DNA from: Auricularia sp. M13
Taxonomy: Eukaryota; Basidiomycota; Agaricomycetes; Auriculariales; Auriculariaceae
DNA: 64,000 nucleotides
Reading direction: 5' to 3'
NCBI GenBank assembly: GCA_037042915.1
Contig: CM073193.1
Span: 7,564,001-7,628,000, forward strand
This document shows positions 21,413-33,234 of the stretch, piece after piece. Numbering within the stretch: position 1 is the stretch's first letter; the number at the start of each line of letters is the position of its first letter. The notes below the pieces were generated by a model. The model was not told where the DNA came from. It saw only the letters and a list, made by a program, of their open reading frames with translations, and did not search any database. Both the position numbers and the translations under genes were made by a program.

Positions 21413-24400
21413 TGTGGGCGGCGGGGCGGGGACGGAGAGTCAGAGAAGGGCTGGGATGCAGCCAGCTTTAAGCGAATCGCGAGTGCAGCCGATTTGCGAG
21501 TCTGCGGCTGCCTTCATTCATCCGCCGTGTGTTGGGGCCGGAAAGAAAGAGGGTCAGGCTCAAACACGGACGTAATGGACTGCGATCGCCAGCGCAGGCC
21601 TCAGAGCAGAGCGGGCCCTCCGTGACCGTGAGCCGCAATTACGCCAGACTGGGTGCGATAACCCGCGATAGGCAGCGCCTGCGGCTCGTGCGCCAGCCAA
21701 GATGGAAAGAATCCCCCTCCCCCGTGAGCACGCGAGTTCCCGTACGGCATGGCTGTGAAGGGCGCAAGAGGCTGCCAGTATTAGTTGTTTGCTGTTTGAT
21801 GACTTTCCCAACATCCTTCCCGTCCCGCGCGTGCCGCCATCCACTGATCCACCGTGTCAATCTTGCTGCCGTACCCAGCGCTCCATGTGCGTGCTTCCCT
21901 CTAACAACAATGAGCTTCTGGACCAGAGCTACCCGCAGAGCATATACTTGTCCCAGCACTCCAGCCCCCATTGAACCCTACGAAATAAATCCGTCCAGGG
22001 AATCAAAGCCCCCAGCACTACCACTGTAACCAGCACCTAGCACTCGACATCCCAGCACCCTCTGCTCGCTGCAAAGCCGGTCCCAATCGCTTGTGCTGGC
22101 GGCCAAAAGATGCTCTCGGTGTCTGTCACACTGGTAAAGATACGACCGTGGCTCAGAGACCCCCCTATATGCACGCGAGGTGCCATACAGGCGGTGCTGT
22201 GGGCAACGATCGAAGGGAGCGGGTGGCAAAAGTCGCGGCGCATATCTGGCAACGTTCGTGGCGAGTTCTCGCGGTCCATGGAGTCGCACGCGCCAGGCTG
22301 GGAATACCTCAACTGTAGCCATGGTTCGCTGGAGCCTAGCCTTCTCGCATGCTTTCTTCGCGGGCTGTGACGGGGCAGCGGCGGTACCTGGAAGAACAAT
22401 GTACTGGGTACGCTGTGGGCAGCGGTTCTTCGCCTTGCAGTCCTGAGCGAAGCGGTCCCCGGGCGCGTCATCCGTTGCGTGCTCCTACGTGGCGTGCCCG
22501 AAGGTTCGACCGCTTCTCGCCCCGGGAATGATTGAGGCTCGCACGTCGTTTGGCGATGTCAAACATTTCCGAGAGTTTGCTCCATTTTTGTGGCGCATGT
22601 TCCGTGCCCCGACCCGTTGGCGCGTCCATGGCACACGACAGATTGGCGTACCGAGGTTGCCTTCTCACAGTCAGCCCGCGTTGTTTCGAAGCAGCAATAT
22701 GGTTGGTGCACGCACCAAGACCCAGTTGCGACCGCTGTTTTGCTGAGAGCGACCCTTGCGCTGTGCAACCTCCATCACTGGGAGCGGCGTAGGCTATCCT
22801 TTGGTCTGTAGATGACGATGTGTGCGGTATGGCTGGGATCGGACGTGGGTGCCGTTATGTCCTAGTCGATGATCAGTAAATTCCGCGATTGAAGGGAATG
22901 CCCAAGCCATCTCTTGGTCCACTACCTGTCATTCCAGACCTCGAGCTTGGATAAGACGTGGTGGTACGGTGAAAGTCATGGGAAGAGCAGGTGTCGCTGG
23001 TGACCGTAGCTATGAGAGCTGGAACCGCTGGTGTTTGTTTGTTTGCGCTACGTCCACCTTCCGCTCTTTATCCCACCCTCTCCCCTTCTGCCACTTCCAG
23101 GACTGCTGTATGCATACTTCGGTCTGATTTACCACACTTTTTCCTGCTTCGGACGGGGTTTTCTCGAGGGGACTCTGCACGCTTGTCGCGCCCGTCAGAC
23201 GGCTCGAAGGTTCGACGACGGTCACTGGGTCTCCGTCCAAGCTACCCCGAGCGTATATCTGAAAGCTCATGCAGTTATATCTTGAGACGCATGGCGCCCG
23301 CGGTTTTTTACTGATGGGTCATGAGGTGAGCGGCTGGAGGCGCGACAACACATGCCGACGGCCATACACCCGACAGCAACACCGCGCATGGATACGCGCG
23401 TCTCGTAAGCCTGAGCACCCGTATTTTACTCCCTGCTGACTCTAGATCCGCCCCGCAGTGACGCTGCAAGCACCATCCGAAGTGCAATGAGGGCGCAACG
23501 CCCGTCCCCGGGGCGGGGCGCGAAAGACGTTCGACGCCGGCGAGCCCGTGCCAGCAACTCGTCAGCAGCTCCCAGAACGTGCTGCCACTCTCGCGGCCGC
23601 AGCGCGGGGAGGAGATGTCCGACGGGCGGGAGGCGCGGCGTGCAGGCGCACCCGGAGCCCAACAAGTTCTGCCATGCAGAAGCCCGCCCCCGCACAACCC
23701 CTCCCGCTGCGGGCTGCTTTCGGCCACGATGAATGGTCTCGCGAGGCTCCGACTGCAGAGCGAGCGCAGGAACCCGCGCGCCGGGCCCTGGACCTCTTTG
23801 CGGTCGCGTTCTGGAAGGACCGCAGAGGGGGTGTTTGCCTTCGGGCGGCGCGTCGGAGGGCTCGCTGTGCGGGTGGCTGCCCTCTCACGGTTCCCGCGGG
23901 CGGGCCTCCCAATGGGATCTCAGGTGGCCGTCGTCCTGCAGCGGTCGCGGCCGACACCGCATGGATAGCGGGCGAGAAACCATTGGCCAGCTGCTGTCAG
24001 GCGGCTGGCTTTTTATGCGCAGGCCTTGGGGCAGTGATAGCCTTGCTTTAACTGAATGAGATAATGTCTTTGCGATTGTCTCCAAGGAAGGCCGGTCCTC
24101 CGTGCTGCTCCGCACGGCCAATCGTTGCAGGTCGGATCTTGCGACAGGCTCCTTCCGACCATTTTCGGAGTCTCCGTAGGCGCGCAGGCGAATCATGTCG
24201 GATCTTGCGAGACGACCGACCCCTTCCGGTACGACCACTTCCCGGTGTGACTTGAAAGCCTGATTCTTCTGGAAGTTCGCCTGAGACGCAAGGACAGAGT
24301 CTAGATCTCTCGAAATCTGTTCGACTGTGGTCATGATCATGATCTCAGACCGGTGCTCAAGCTTCCAGCCGAACCGGGAGTGTGGCGAACTCCGTTTTCT

Positions 24401-24778
24401 CGTCCAATTCGTTCCTTCAGACCAATCCATGCCTCGCTACACTTGAGCTGTATTTCTGAGTCGGTTTGTGGAGAGAAAAGCATCGTGATATATCGTTACA
24501 GTCAGGTCGTACATCGATCAAAAACTGTACATAAATGTGGCAAGATGTCCGAAATATCATCAAAAAATCATGAGCATCATTGTAAATTCGTCTGATAGCA
24601 CCAATGCAGCGTTGAACCAAGTCTGAGGGATACAGGTCGTGCTAGAAAATTACGTAAGACCTGATCTGAAGGAACATACTGCGGAACGGCCAACTCACTC
24701 GGGTATGAGGTATGAGTATGTAAGTAAAAGAATCATGATGCATACATCTGGTATGCAGCCGCGCTTACGCGGACTTGC
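21413..24778. other. Gene-poor 3.4 kb region
   Basis: No gene with family resemblance was found. 23440-24050 is markedly GC-rich, so all six frames stay open for long stretches (up to 167 codons) without motifs, as expected by chance. 24300-24700 is the opposite, AT-rich with TATATCG and TACATAAATG. The only frame with an ordinary ATG and a plausible composition is listed separately (23885-24430). No terminal repeats or poly(A) tail mark an old element here. Confidence 0.45.
23885..24430 (-). CDS. Doubtful hypothetical protein
   Basis: 181-codon frame from an ATG at 24430. The first half (TTVEQISRDLDSVLASQANFQ) looks helical and protein-like, while the second half runs into GC-rich low-complexity sequence (RCRPRPLQDD). 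No domain, signal peptide or intron evidence. It could be a real short gene or a chance frame; transcript data are needed to decide. Confidence 0.2.
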   Translation of the reverse strand: MDWSEGTNWTRKRSSPHSRFGWKLEHRSEIMIMTTVEQISRDLDSVLASQANFQKNQAFKSHREVVVPEGVGRLARSDMIRLRAYGDSENGRKEPVARSDLQRLAVRSSTEDRPSLETIAKTLSHSVKARLSLPQGLRIKSQPPDSSWPMVSRPLSMRCRPRPLQDDGHLRSHWEARPREP

Positions 24779-26107
24779 CTAGAACGGGCGTCTGAGGGCG
24801 GCGGCGGACAAGGGCAGGATGCCAAACTTGTATTCGACGGTGAAGCGGTCCTCGCCTTCCCGAATGCAGAGGCTTCTGCAGACACGCACCGCGATGATGC
24901 GTCAGAATGCGTCACGGCACACGCAGATTGGAAGCGGAAGCGACTAACAAGTCTGCAAAGCAATGCAGAGATTAGCCTACGAAGTGCGAAGAGCGGGTGC
25001 GGGCGGCCGCCAGCGCATCGGTGCTGCGAAGAATGGAATGAATACTGACATGTGATACCGACGAGCATGGCGTAGGTCCCCGTGGCCTGCAGGGGCGACG
25101 CATGCAGTAAGCGGGCGTTTTGGGGCAGGGGCACAATGGAAATCGGGAAGGGACGCACTGTGAGCACGTGCCAGGCGGCATGACCTGCCAGCGCAATCGA
25201 TAAGCGACCGAGCCGATGTAATAGTGCGATAGACGTAAGCAGCGCATACCTTCGAGGAGGAAGGCACACGGCCAGCCCACGATATGCTTCCACCTGTTTG
25301 CAGGCATGAGCGACAATTGGATCCGGTGGCGCCGGGCCGGGGCGATCATGACGCCACGGCGCAACGGGTTAGTCAGTGGCAAGGCTTACCGCGTCAGTGT
25401 GCGGCAGAGGAGGTTGTCGACGTTCCAGCAGATGAAGCCGAGCACAAAGGTGCATGCGCCGACCCAGAGCATGAGGCTGCACGACGTCCGGGTCTTCGGC
25501 GAGAGCGTGCGCTCGGGGCTGAAGCGCAGGAGCTGCAGCGAGCGCGCGGCGGTGACGACCATGAGAATGCCAAAGACGATCTGGTGGAAGACCGGGTTCG
25601 GGTACGCGACGCTGCGATAATGATGATAAGCTTAGTAGACGCTGTCGGGCGGCAAATGGGGCGCGCACTAGGCGGAGACAAAGATAACATCGAACAGGGC
25701 AATGAGGGCCGTGAGCACTCGCCGGCGAACGGCACGGTGTCTAGGTGCGGGAGAAAGCTCGAGCAGAATGTATGCGGATTGCGAGACGCATAGAATCATC
25801 GGGACTTCGTCCAGGAGCTGCGGGCCGTACTTGAGACTGGCGTGAAAGGCCATCGAACCGAGGCCGACGACCGCAAACAGCTGTATTGCGTTACTCAGCA
25901 CGGCAGCAAGCTAGCGCGGCTTGGGCGCACCGCGAAGCAGGCCAGGTAGCGCAGCGGCAGGCCCTCGCTGACCGCAAACTGGCACCCGTACGCGGCCAGC
26001 GCGATGCCGAGCAGGTTCGAGTACGTATTGGAGAGCTCGGCGACAATGCCCGAGAACCGATAATTCTCCTCGCACCAGTCTATCGTCGCCGGTCCCCAGA
26101 GTGCCAT
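24779..26107 (-). CDS. Alkaline ceramidase (YPC1/YDC1/ACER family)
   Basis: Seven-helix ER/Golgi zinc amidase that splits ceramide into sphingoid base and fatty acid. ATG at 26107 gives MALWGPATIDWCEENYRFS, the invariant N-terminal signature with acidic calcium-site residues. Exon 2 (from 25880) has GLGSMAFHASLKYGPQLLDEVPM, matching the ACER catalytic Ser-x3-His and the Asp in DEVPM; a later exon carries GHAAWHVLT, the H-x3-H pair that completes the zinc site (ACER3 H81, H217, H221, S77 and D92 by homology). Between them lie YPNPVFHQIVFGILM and LGFICWNVDNLLCR. The last exon encodes SLCIREGEDRFTVEYKFGILPL and stops at 24779. At least six introns; the junction before the last exon could not be made to fit in phase. 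All catalytic residues are present. Confidence 0.88.
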
Positions 26108-26232
26108 GGTGTGAGAGCGAGCGAGCGCGGCGGGAGCGGGCTGAGCGAGCTATGTATGTATGTGGCCACAGGCGGCTGGATACGGACGATGGTGACAACA
26201 ACACCCGGGCTTTGGTCTTGTTGACAAAAGTC
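26108..26232. promoter_or_regulatory. Short bidirectional promoter
   Basis: Only 125 bases separate the ATG of the ceramidase (minus strand) from the ATG of the next gene (plus strand), so both must share a compact promoter and may be co-regulated. A short TATGTATGTATG run lies at 26152-26163. Confidence 0.5.
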
Positions 26233-28651
26233 ATGTACCGGCGCGTCGCGGTCGTCGGGCGCGGCGCGCTCGCCGTACCGCGCATCCAGTATGCCCATAG
26301 GCCGTACTCGCAACGGCCCAGCCCAGACGAAGACGCCGGTAAGTCTCGAAATATTCTAAAATTCGAGCTCTGGGCTCATTCGGCGCTGCAGGCGAAGAGA
26401 TCGAACGTCCCAAGTCCAGGCGCACCATCAATACGGACCTCTTGTCGACCTTAGGGGCCAAGTCTGCGGGTGCGACGACGCGTGTCGCGGCGCGCAAAGC
26501 AATAGCTAATAAGCGAGTTTTGCACAGAGGCGCCAAACCCGACCCATCCGCCAGAGAAAGCTCAGCCTGCTCGTACAGAAGGACGCGTCGTACCGCAGCA
26601 AAACGCGCAGCCTGCTCAGCAGCAGCCGGCGCAGGCAAAGCCAGCCAATGTTGCTCAAGCAGCGACGCCAACGCCTTCCGCCGCCCAGCCTCGTGCGTGT
26701 CCATGATTGGGCTCCATAAACCGGGCTGACCATATTGCAGGGCAACAGCCGCAGAAGTTGAGCACAGGCGCGAAGAGTTTGTCGGATAGACTGGCCGCAG
26801 CGCAAAAAGGCGCGAACGACCTGCTCTTCCCTCCGCGCCTTGTCTTGACCTTGCCATAGCCTCGCAATCTGCATCCAAGCAGACTCCCCAATCGGCCCGG
26901 GGTAAGTTGTCTCCTCTTTTTGCCTGCTTTGGTGTCTTATATCTTGCTTCAGCTCAGCAAACGCCTGCTTCCCGTATTTTTATTTCTTACAAGCGAGGGA
27001 TGAATCGCGCTCACGCTGGCCGTAGGTACACCCCAGAAACCGGATAGCAAGACGGCACTGCCACCAAGGCAGCAGGCTGGAACCGCGAAAGTGTGGACGC
27101 CTCAGCAGGGTGAACGAGCGCAGGAGAAGCCCGCTCAACCAAAGCAGGCACCAGTTGCGGCCAAACCTCCCGCTCAGCGACAAGGAACGGCAAAAGTCTG
27201 GACGCCTCAGCAGGGCAAACAGGCGCAGGAGAAGCCAACTCAACCACAGCAGGCACCGGCTGCAGCCAAGCCTCCCGCTCAGCAGCGAGAGATGTTCAAA
27301 GTGTGGACTCCTCAGCAGGCCGAAAGCCCGCGGGAGAAGTCTGCTCAACCGAAGGAGGCGGCAAAGTCTTCCTCCCAGCAGGCGCAGCAGAAGCCGTCGG
27401 CCAAGTCTCCTCCGCAGCAGGCTCAGCCAAAGCAAGCGCCGGCGGCAAAGACTGCTACCCCTCTGGAGGTGTCATCTTCTTCGCCAGCCAAGGCAGAGCA
27501 ACAGACGAAGGCTCCTGCCTCTGAACCTGAGTCCAAGGCAGAGGCGCCATTGTCCACTGCAGAAACGTCATCTGCTCCTCAGGATGCTCAGGCTCAACGT
27601 AGGCCACCGTCCAACAAAATGTCATCGTTTATTGATCAACTATCGGTTGCAGAAGCTGCGGCAGTGGAGGCAGATGCGCCCACTTCCTCGACGGAGGCCA
27701 ACCCAGCTGACGAGCAAGCAGCGGTGGACCCGAAGAGCTTGGGGCCCCCGCCACTCCCGCCGTCGCGCGCCGTGTTCGAGAGCTTTCATGGCGTCCTACG
27801 ACGGTCCCAAGATCCTCGTCGAGGACCTGCAGCTGGGCGACCCGGACGTGCGCGACCCGATGACCGAGCTCACGCTCGATGCACTGAGCGACAGCGTCAA
27901 GCGCGACGTGATCAACGCGGGCTGGTCGCCGACGCTCGCGCACCTGCAGCCGGCGGTGATCCGCAAGATCGCGCTGCGCGCCGCCGAGCGCGCCGGGTTC
28001 ACGCCGCCCAAGTACCTGCAGCGCATGAGCGGCTTCCTGCACATGTCCGGCGCGCGGCACGCGCCGCGGTACCCGGACGGGGCGCCCAAGCCGCAGCGCA
28101 CGGCGGCGAGCGCGCGCGACAAGCTGTGGCGCGCGCAGGTGCGCCGGCCGGACGGCTGGCGGCTCAAGGCGGAGACCGTCGCGGCCATCGCGCTGCCGGC
28201 GAACCGCGTGAAGCTGCGGAAGCAGGGCGAGCTCGAGACGGACATGCTCGGCTACCTGCGCATGCGCCGCACGCGCGGCGAGTGGCGCTCGGAGGTTGCG
28301 GGCGGCGACTACAAGCGCTTCAGCGCACACGTGCCTGTGCCCAAGGGCCTCGATGTGCACAGCGAGCACGGCCAGATCCAACTATCCGTGCGCAACACGT
28401 TCCTCGCGCTGCAGCACAACACGACGGTCAACCTGAAGAAGAAGCGGGAGGTGCACGACGCGTACTTCAAGCTCGTCCGCGGCGAGAAGGGCGCGAACAA
28501 GATCAGGCTGCCCAAGCTGAAGACCGCGCCCTCGCGGCTCAACATCGACGCCGTCCCCGACATCGTCGCGCCGTTCACTGCGCTGGAGCTCCCGGAGACA
28601 GTACAAGAATTTTCCGAGGATTCGGATTCCAGTTACATTGATAGGCACTAG
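26233..28651 (+). CDS. Repeat-rich protein, probably mitochondrial, unknown function
   Basis: ATG 26233 opens MYRRVAVVGRGALAVPRIQY, Arg-rich and amphipathic like a mitochondrial presequence. After an intron (26340-26391) comes EEIERPKSRRTINTDLLS, followed by a long Ala/Gln/Pro/Lys-rich low-complexity part (26500-27700) with several likely introns and a 35-residue tandem repeat. The C-terminal 280 residues (27790-28651) are well-composed sequence: KILVEDLQLGD, DPMTELTLDALSDSVKRDVI, GWSPTLAHLQPAVIRKIA, GQIQLSVRNTFLALQHN and KIRLPKLKTAPSRLNIDAVP. This part begins at an ATG (27788) and lies one base out of frame with the upstream Q/P-rich frame near AVFESF. It is therefore either one gene with a single-base break or two genes. 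No family recognised. Confidence 0.6.
27085..27345 (+). repeat. 105-bp in-frame tandem repeat
   Basis: Two full units and one partial (27085-27189, 27190-27294, 27295 to about 27345) encode 35-residue repeats starting KVWTPQQG, followed by AQEKPAQPKQAPVAAKPPA. Units 1 and 2 differ at only a few residues; unit 3 diverges after KVWTPQQAESPREKSAQPK. The preserved 105-base period keeps the frame open. Confidence 0.9.
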
Positions 28652-28665
28652 AGGCGTTTTTATTC

Positions 28666-28671
28666 AATAAA
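28666..28671 (+). terminator. Poly(A) signal AATAAA
   Basis: Canonical AATAAA 15 bases after the stop of the preceding gene, followed by a T-rich stretch. Confidence 0.6.
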
Positions 28672-28750
28672 TCTGTGTTTTCCCCGCTCTTCCAGGCATG
28701 CTGTGCGGCGGACTCCCGGGATCATCAACTCTTGCACTGTACACCATCTC

Positions 28751-30222
28751 ATGCCACAAATAAAACGGGCGCGAACGCTGATTGCGTTCTCCGTCTTTGC
28801 CGTCGTAGTCATCTTTACGCTCTCGTACAGGTGCGCTCGCGAGGTGCTGACTTGGCGAAACCGGCGCTTAATGCGCCTGCGCAGTTACCAGCTCAAGAAC
28901 TTGGTCTCGTACGCGTCGCGGCCGCTCTGGGACCACCCAGACGGGCCGTCGACAATACTACCGCACTACCACGCAGATGGGCTGCTCCCCGACGCCGAGC
29001 TGTGTGCAACGCATGGCTGGGAGCCGCGGCAGTATGAGGCGGAGGTCTGGGACGCGGTGCTGTTCACGACCGAGCTCGACCTGCTCGACATCCGCTGGCA
29101 CGAGCTGGACGCCGTCGTCGACAAAGTTCTTCATCGCCGAGAACAACGGTGCGCAGCCCTGCCCGCTCTGCTACAGCTGAATTGCACTGAGACCGTTGGC
29201 TGGCTGCAGTCACGTTCACCGGGCGCGCCAAGCGCCAGGACTTTGCGCTGCACCGGGCGCGTTTCGCCAAGTTCGAGCACAAGATCGTGTACAAGTCGCT
29301 CGCGGGGCTCATCCCGCCGTCGCGCGAGCCGTTCGACGTCGAGAACCGGCACCGGCACGAGATGACGCGCCTGCTGCAGGCGCACCTGCCGTCGGCGGGC
29401 GGGACGCGCAACCCGCTCGTCATCTTCAGCGACGTCGACGAGATCCCCGCGGCGCACACCATCCGCCTGCTCAGGCGCTGCGCGTTCCCCAGCCCGCTGC
29501 ACCTCCGCATGCGCACGTTCATGTACTCGTTCGAGTGGCCGTACGGCGACACCAGCTGGCGCGCACAGGTGCACGACTGGGCCATCCGCCTCACCCATTA
29601 CGCGCATTCCATGCAGAGCAACGTCGCCCTGGCGGACGCGGGCTGGCATTGCACGTTCGTGTTTCTCCTGTCGCGGGCAAGACGAAATGCTGACAACAAT
29701 GCGCAGGTTCTGTTTCCGATACCTCGACGAGTTCGTGACCAAGATGCAAGGTACGTCTCAGCGTGGGCACGCATGAGGACGATTCTGATTCCCTGCACAG
29801 GATACTCGCATGCGGATCGCATAGGTGGCGTCAAGAGTATCTTAAAACCATCGCGAATACAGGAGGTCATCTGCACCGGGAAAGACATGTTTAACATGCT
29901 CCCCGAAGTAAGCTCCTCGCTAACTTACCACGCATGACGACTCACCTATTGATGCAGGCCTACACTGTACGGCTCCCCATGTGTTCGTGAATTGCTGTAC
30001 TCACCCTCTTTCACAGTACAAAGATCTCATCTCACTCATGAATCTCGAACCGTAGGCTCTGTCCAATGTTTCACAAAACTTTCATAATAACACTGATGCT
30101 CTGTCAGCTCACGCTCGATGGTTGGCCTACCGGGCTACCTCATCCAGAACGCGAAGAAGTTCAAGTTCCTCTTACCCGGCGGATGCAAGCGCGAGACGCG
30201 ACCCGCGGACGATCTCGAGTAG
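28751..30222 (+). CDS. GT17 beta-1,4-N-acetylglucosaminyltransferase (MGAT3-like)
   Basis: Type II Golgi transferase of family GT17, whose animal member adds the bisecting GlcNAc to N-glycans. ATG 28751 is followed by an anchor ([17 protein letters not shown]). Family blocks in order: [69 protein letters not shown] (acidic metal site), [60 protein letters not shown], stop at 30222. Introns occur after FFIAENN, after GWHC and several times near the 3' end. At about 29125 one extra base separates AVVDK from FFIAENN, so the frame is broken there by a single G (GACAAAGTTC). Confidence 0.85.
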
Positions 30223-30382
30223 CAGCGCCACGCCTCTCACTCCCCAGTACTGCCAGCTGTATCACTAGGACTCGGACATATTTATCGTTATGGGACTTTC
30301 GCAAGGAGCGCGCGAGCGTGTATTGGGCTGGGCGAGGTACAGGTCGTTCGTGAAGTACAAAGCAATCCGGGATGTGTGGGAC

Positions 30383-31146
<764 letters not shown>

Positions 31147-31654
31147 CGTCGGGTGCTTGCTGTGGCGAGGGGGTGACTGTGCGGGCGCCGAGTGAGCAGA
31201 GACGCAAATGCTGAGTAATTGACTAACGTTTTGGCTGTGGACTTGACTGGAAGGTCTGAGAGAGAGAGAAAGGAGGGCGGCGGAGGTCTAAATACGAGGG
31301 GGCGTTTTATTCATTCGTGGAAGGCTTTTGCCGGTGGCGTGTTACCAGCGCGCGCCACGGCGCTGAGCGGCTCCCACCACCACCACGGCTAACCCTGGAC
31401 AATTGAATTGTAAATTGAATGGGAGAGTTGTGAAAGTTATTGTGAGACGCGGCTCGGGTCGCTGTAGAGCGCTCGAACTTTTCTGTCAAGCCATTGGTTG
31501 CTGAACCGTGTCACTGCCAACAGGTACTCATTACTGCATGACTGTGGCCGGTGATAACGGCACACTGCGTCTGACTGACACTGACAGCGGAGAAGACGCG
31601 TTTCCTTTGGGAGTCACGTGCCGTGCGATAGCGTTTAAGGGTTTCCCTTTCCCT
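31147..31654. other. Intergenic, histone H3 promoter side
   Basis: About 500 bases upstream of H3. GA-rich tract (GAGAGAGAGAAAGGAGGG) near 31258 on the plus strand and a strong hairpin at its far end. No coding frame supported. Confidence 0.4.
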
Positions 31655-31661
31655 TAAACGC
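31631..31661. repeat. Perfect 11-bp inverted repeat (hairpin) at the LINE target
   Basis: GCGTTTAAGGG (31631-31641), a 9-base loop TTTCCCTTT, and its exact complement CCCTTAAACGC (31651-31661). The right arm overlaps the LINE target duplication, so the LINE entered at the edge of this palindrome. Confidence 0.85.
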
Positions 31662-31666
31662 CTCTT

Positions 31667-31668
<2 letters not shown>
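31655..31668. repeat. Target-site duplication, LINE 3' side
   Basis: TAAACGCCTCTTTC, directly adjoining the T33 tract (the LINE poly(A) tail read on the plus strand). An identical 14-mer is at 57340-57353. Confidence 0.8.

Positions 31669-31701
<33 letters not shown>
31669..31701 (-). other. LINE poly(A) tail
   Basis: Uninterrupted run of 33 Ts on the plus strand, i.e. a 33-nt poly(A) tail at the LINE 3' end. A pure run of this length suggests a recent insertion. Confidence 0.9.
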
Positions 31702-31702
<1 letters not shown>

Positions 31703-31861
31703 AAGCTTCGACAGGTTCTAGTTTACCAAGTAATCCGTTTTTCTGCCTACTCCCAGGGGGAGACTGAGTTGTGCGACTTTTGCCACTATTGTAAGATTGC
31801 TTCACCCGGAGGAACAGCCTTTAGCGCACCCACTTAGGGTAGTGTGGGGGTCGACCATAGG

Positions 31862-33232
31862 TTAGCCTATACCAGCTTCCTGACGTTGGCCCATACCCAC
31901 AAAAACTCCGGGGTTGGCTTTCCGTTGTCGCTTTGAGGCAGCGATGTTGAGCGGGAGTTTCCATGTTTTCTCGACGAGGTCGCGGTCGAAGGCCCACTTG
32001 CCATACCTGTATCTGTCCGTAAGGCGATGATCTTGATTAACGCGTGTACGTAGCATGTTCATCCAACGTGAGGTCACTGCGTCGTCCGGAATGGACCAGT
32101 TCGGCTCATCTGCGTGCCCGATGCGGCATTCGCATCTTATCTTCCAGATTAAGAAGGCCGATTCCGAGATTATGATCCTCACCGCTCGCCTTGCACTTTT
32201 GCCCGTTTGTTGGCCCTTCAATTTTATACTCGTACAGCCCCAGACTGCATCCATTGACAACGTCACGTCTATAGCTTTCTTTGCGAAGAAACCCTTTGCC
32301 AGTCGCCATATCACCTTTTGGCCCGTGCTCGGGCACTTGAACAGTATATGTTCCATCGATTCAGTCACACCACATGTCGGGCATAGAGCTCTGGAGAGCC
32401 ATGGTTCTGGCATCTTACTAAAGTATTCGCCCACTTTGTGCGCGTCATGGATTCCTTTCCATATGAAGACACGCGCATTCCTGGACAGGCATTTATCCTG
32501 CAAGTCTGACCATATCTGCCTATCTGTCGGTTCATAGCCTGCCGTGGATTTGACGTACGCACGAATTTTGGCCAGGTTTCGTTTCGTGGCCCGCCTCTGT
32601 TCATTGCGAACTTCGAAAGCTAGCTTGATCGCCCTGTGCGCATCGCTTTGTTTGATACCTTGGATACTCATTCCTGGTCTGTCGAAAGACGCGAAGCGAT
32701 CCAGGTCTACTGAGAAGGTCTCTCCACTCATGGCAGCCTCTCGAGCTTTGGTTTCCCCTCCACGTAGTTCAGGCCAGGCATCGGCACGTTTCTTGCTGAT
32801 GTACGTAATCGTCGTTACGGCGCTACGGGACCGAAGTGCGGCTACAGCGGCTCTCATCTCCGTTGCCACATCCGGCACGGATGACCAGCCACGTCTTTCC
32901 ATCTCGCCCGTTCGCGTTGATAACGCGCTCGCGACGAACTTGTGCGAGAGCACCAAGTGGATCGTTTTGTTTGCTGGGATCCTTGCTGCGGCCGCGTATA
33001 CTGCCACTGCTGTGCTGCGTGCTACCAAGTGCATCCCTTCGTCGCACGCGTAACTGAAGTCGCCAAACTCATGATCCGGGAATTGCACCGAGAAACCGCC
33101 ACGCTTTTCACCGTTCTCGCTCGCTATTACAGTACCACACAGGTGGACCTGGATATGCTCGCTGTTCGCTTGGGCCGGCCCTCTGACTCCTACCGCTCTA
33201 CGCATCAGCTCGCTTGCTGTCGCTGGCTTCAA
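31862..33232 (-). CDS. LINE ORF2 C-terminal part: RNase H-like domain and zinc finger
   Basis: About 456 residues following the RT. The first 200 follow the RNase H fold in layout (EGMHLVARSTAVAVYAAAARIP, then KTIHLVLSHKFVASALSTRTGEMERRGW, then ALRSRSAVTTITYISKKRADAW), but the acidic catalytic positions expected in TDGS, the RxEL-type Glu and the SDSK block are replaced (VHLCGTV, VARSTAV, LSHKF). The region thus looks like an RNase H domain that has lost its active site. Downstream, CPTCGVTESMEHILFKCP is the Cys2-His-Cys finger (zf-RVT type) usual at LINE ends. The stop at 31862 is followed by 160 bases of 3' untranslated sequence and the poly(A) tail. One frame change separates it from the RT part. 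Confidence 0.75.
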   Translation of the reverse strand: MKPATASELMRRAVGVRGPAQANSEHIQVHLCGTVIASENGEKRGGFSVQFPDHEFGDFSYACDEGMHLVARSTAVAVYAAAARIPANKTIHLVLSHKFVASALSTRTGEMERRGWSSVPDVATEMRAAVAALRSRSAVTTITYISKKRADAWPELRGGETKAREAAMSGETFSVDLDRFASFDRPGMSIQGIKQSDAHRAIKLAFEVRNEQRRATKRNLAKIRAYVKSTAGYEPTDRQIWSDLQDKCLSRNARVFIWKGIHDAHKVGEYFSKMPEPWLSRALCPTCGVTESMEHILFKCPSTGQKVIWRLAKGFFAKKAIDVTLSMDAVWGCTSIKLKGQQTGKSARRAVRIIISESAFLIWKIRCECRIGHADEPNWSIPDDAVTSRWMNMLRTRVNQDHRLTDRYRYGKWAFDRDLVEKTWKLPLNIAASKRQRKANPGVFVGMGQRQEAGIG

Positions 33233-33234
33233 GG

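Noticed and set aside
23300-24060. Several overlapping frames of 100-167 codons on both strands
   Set aside because: The stretch is very GC-rich, which removes stop codons from all frames; none has motifs, and frames overlap on both strands.
31669-31701. T33 tract as a transcription terminator or simple repeat
   Set aside because: Its position at the LINE 3' end beside a target duplication makes it the poly(A) tail.
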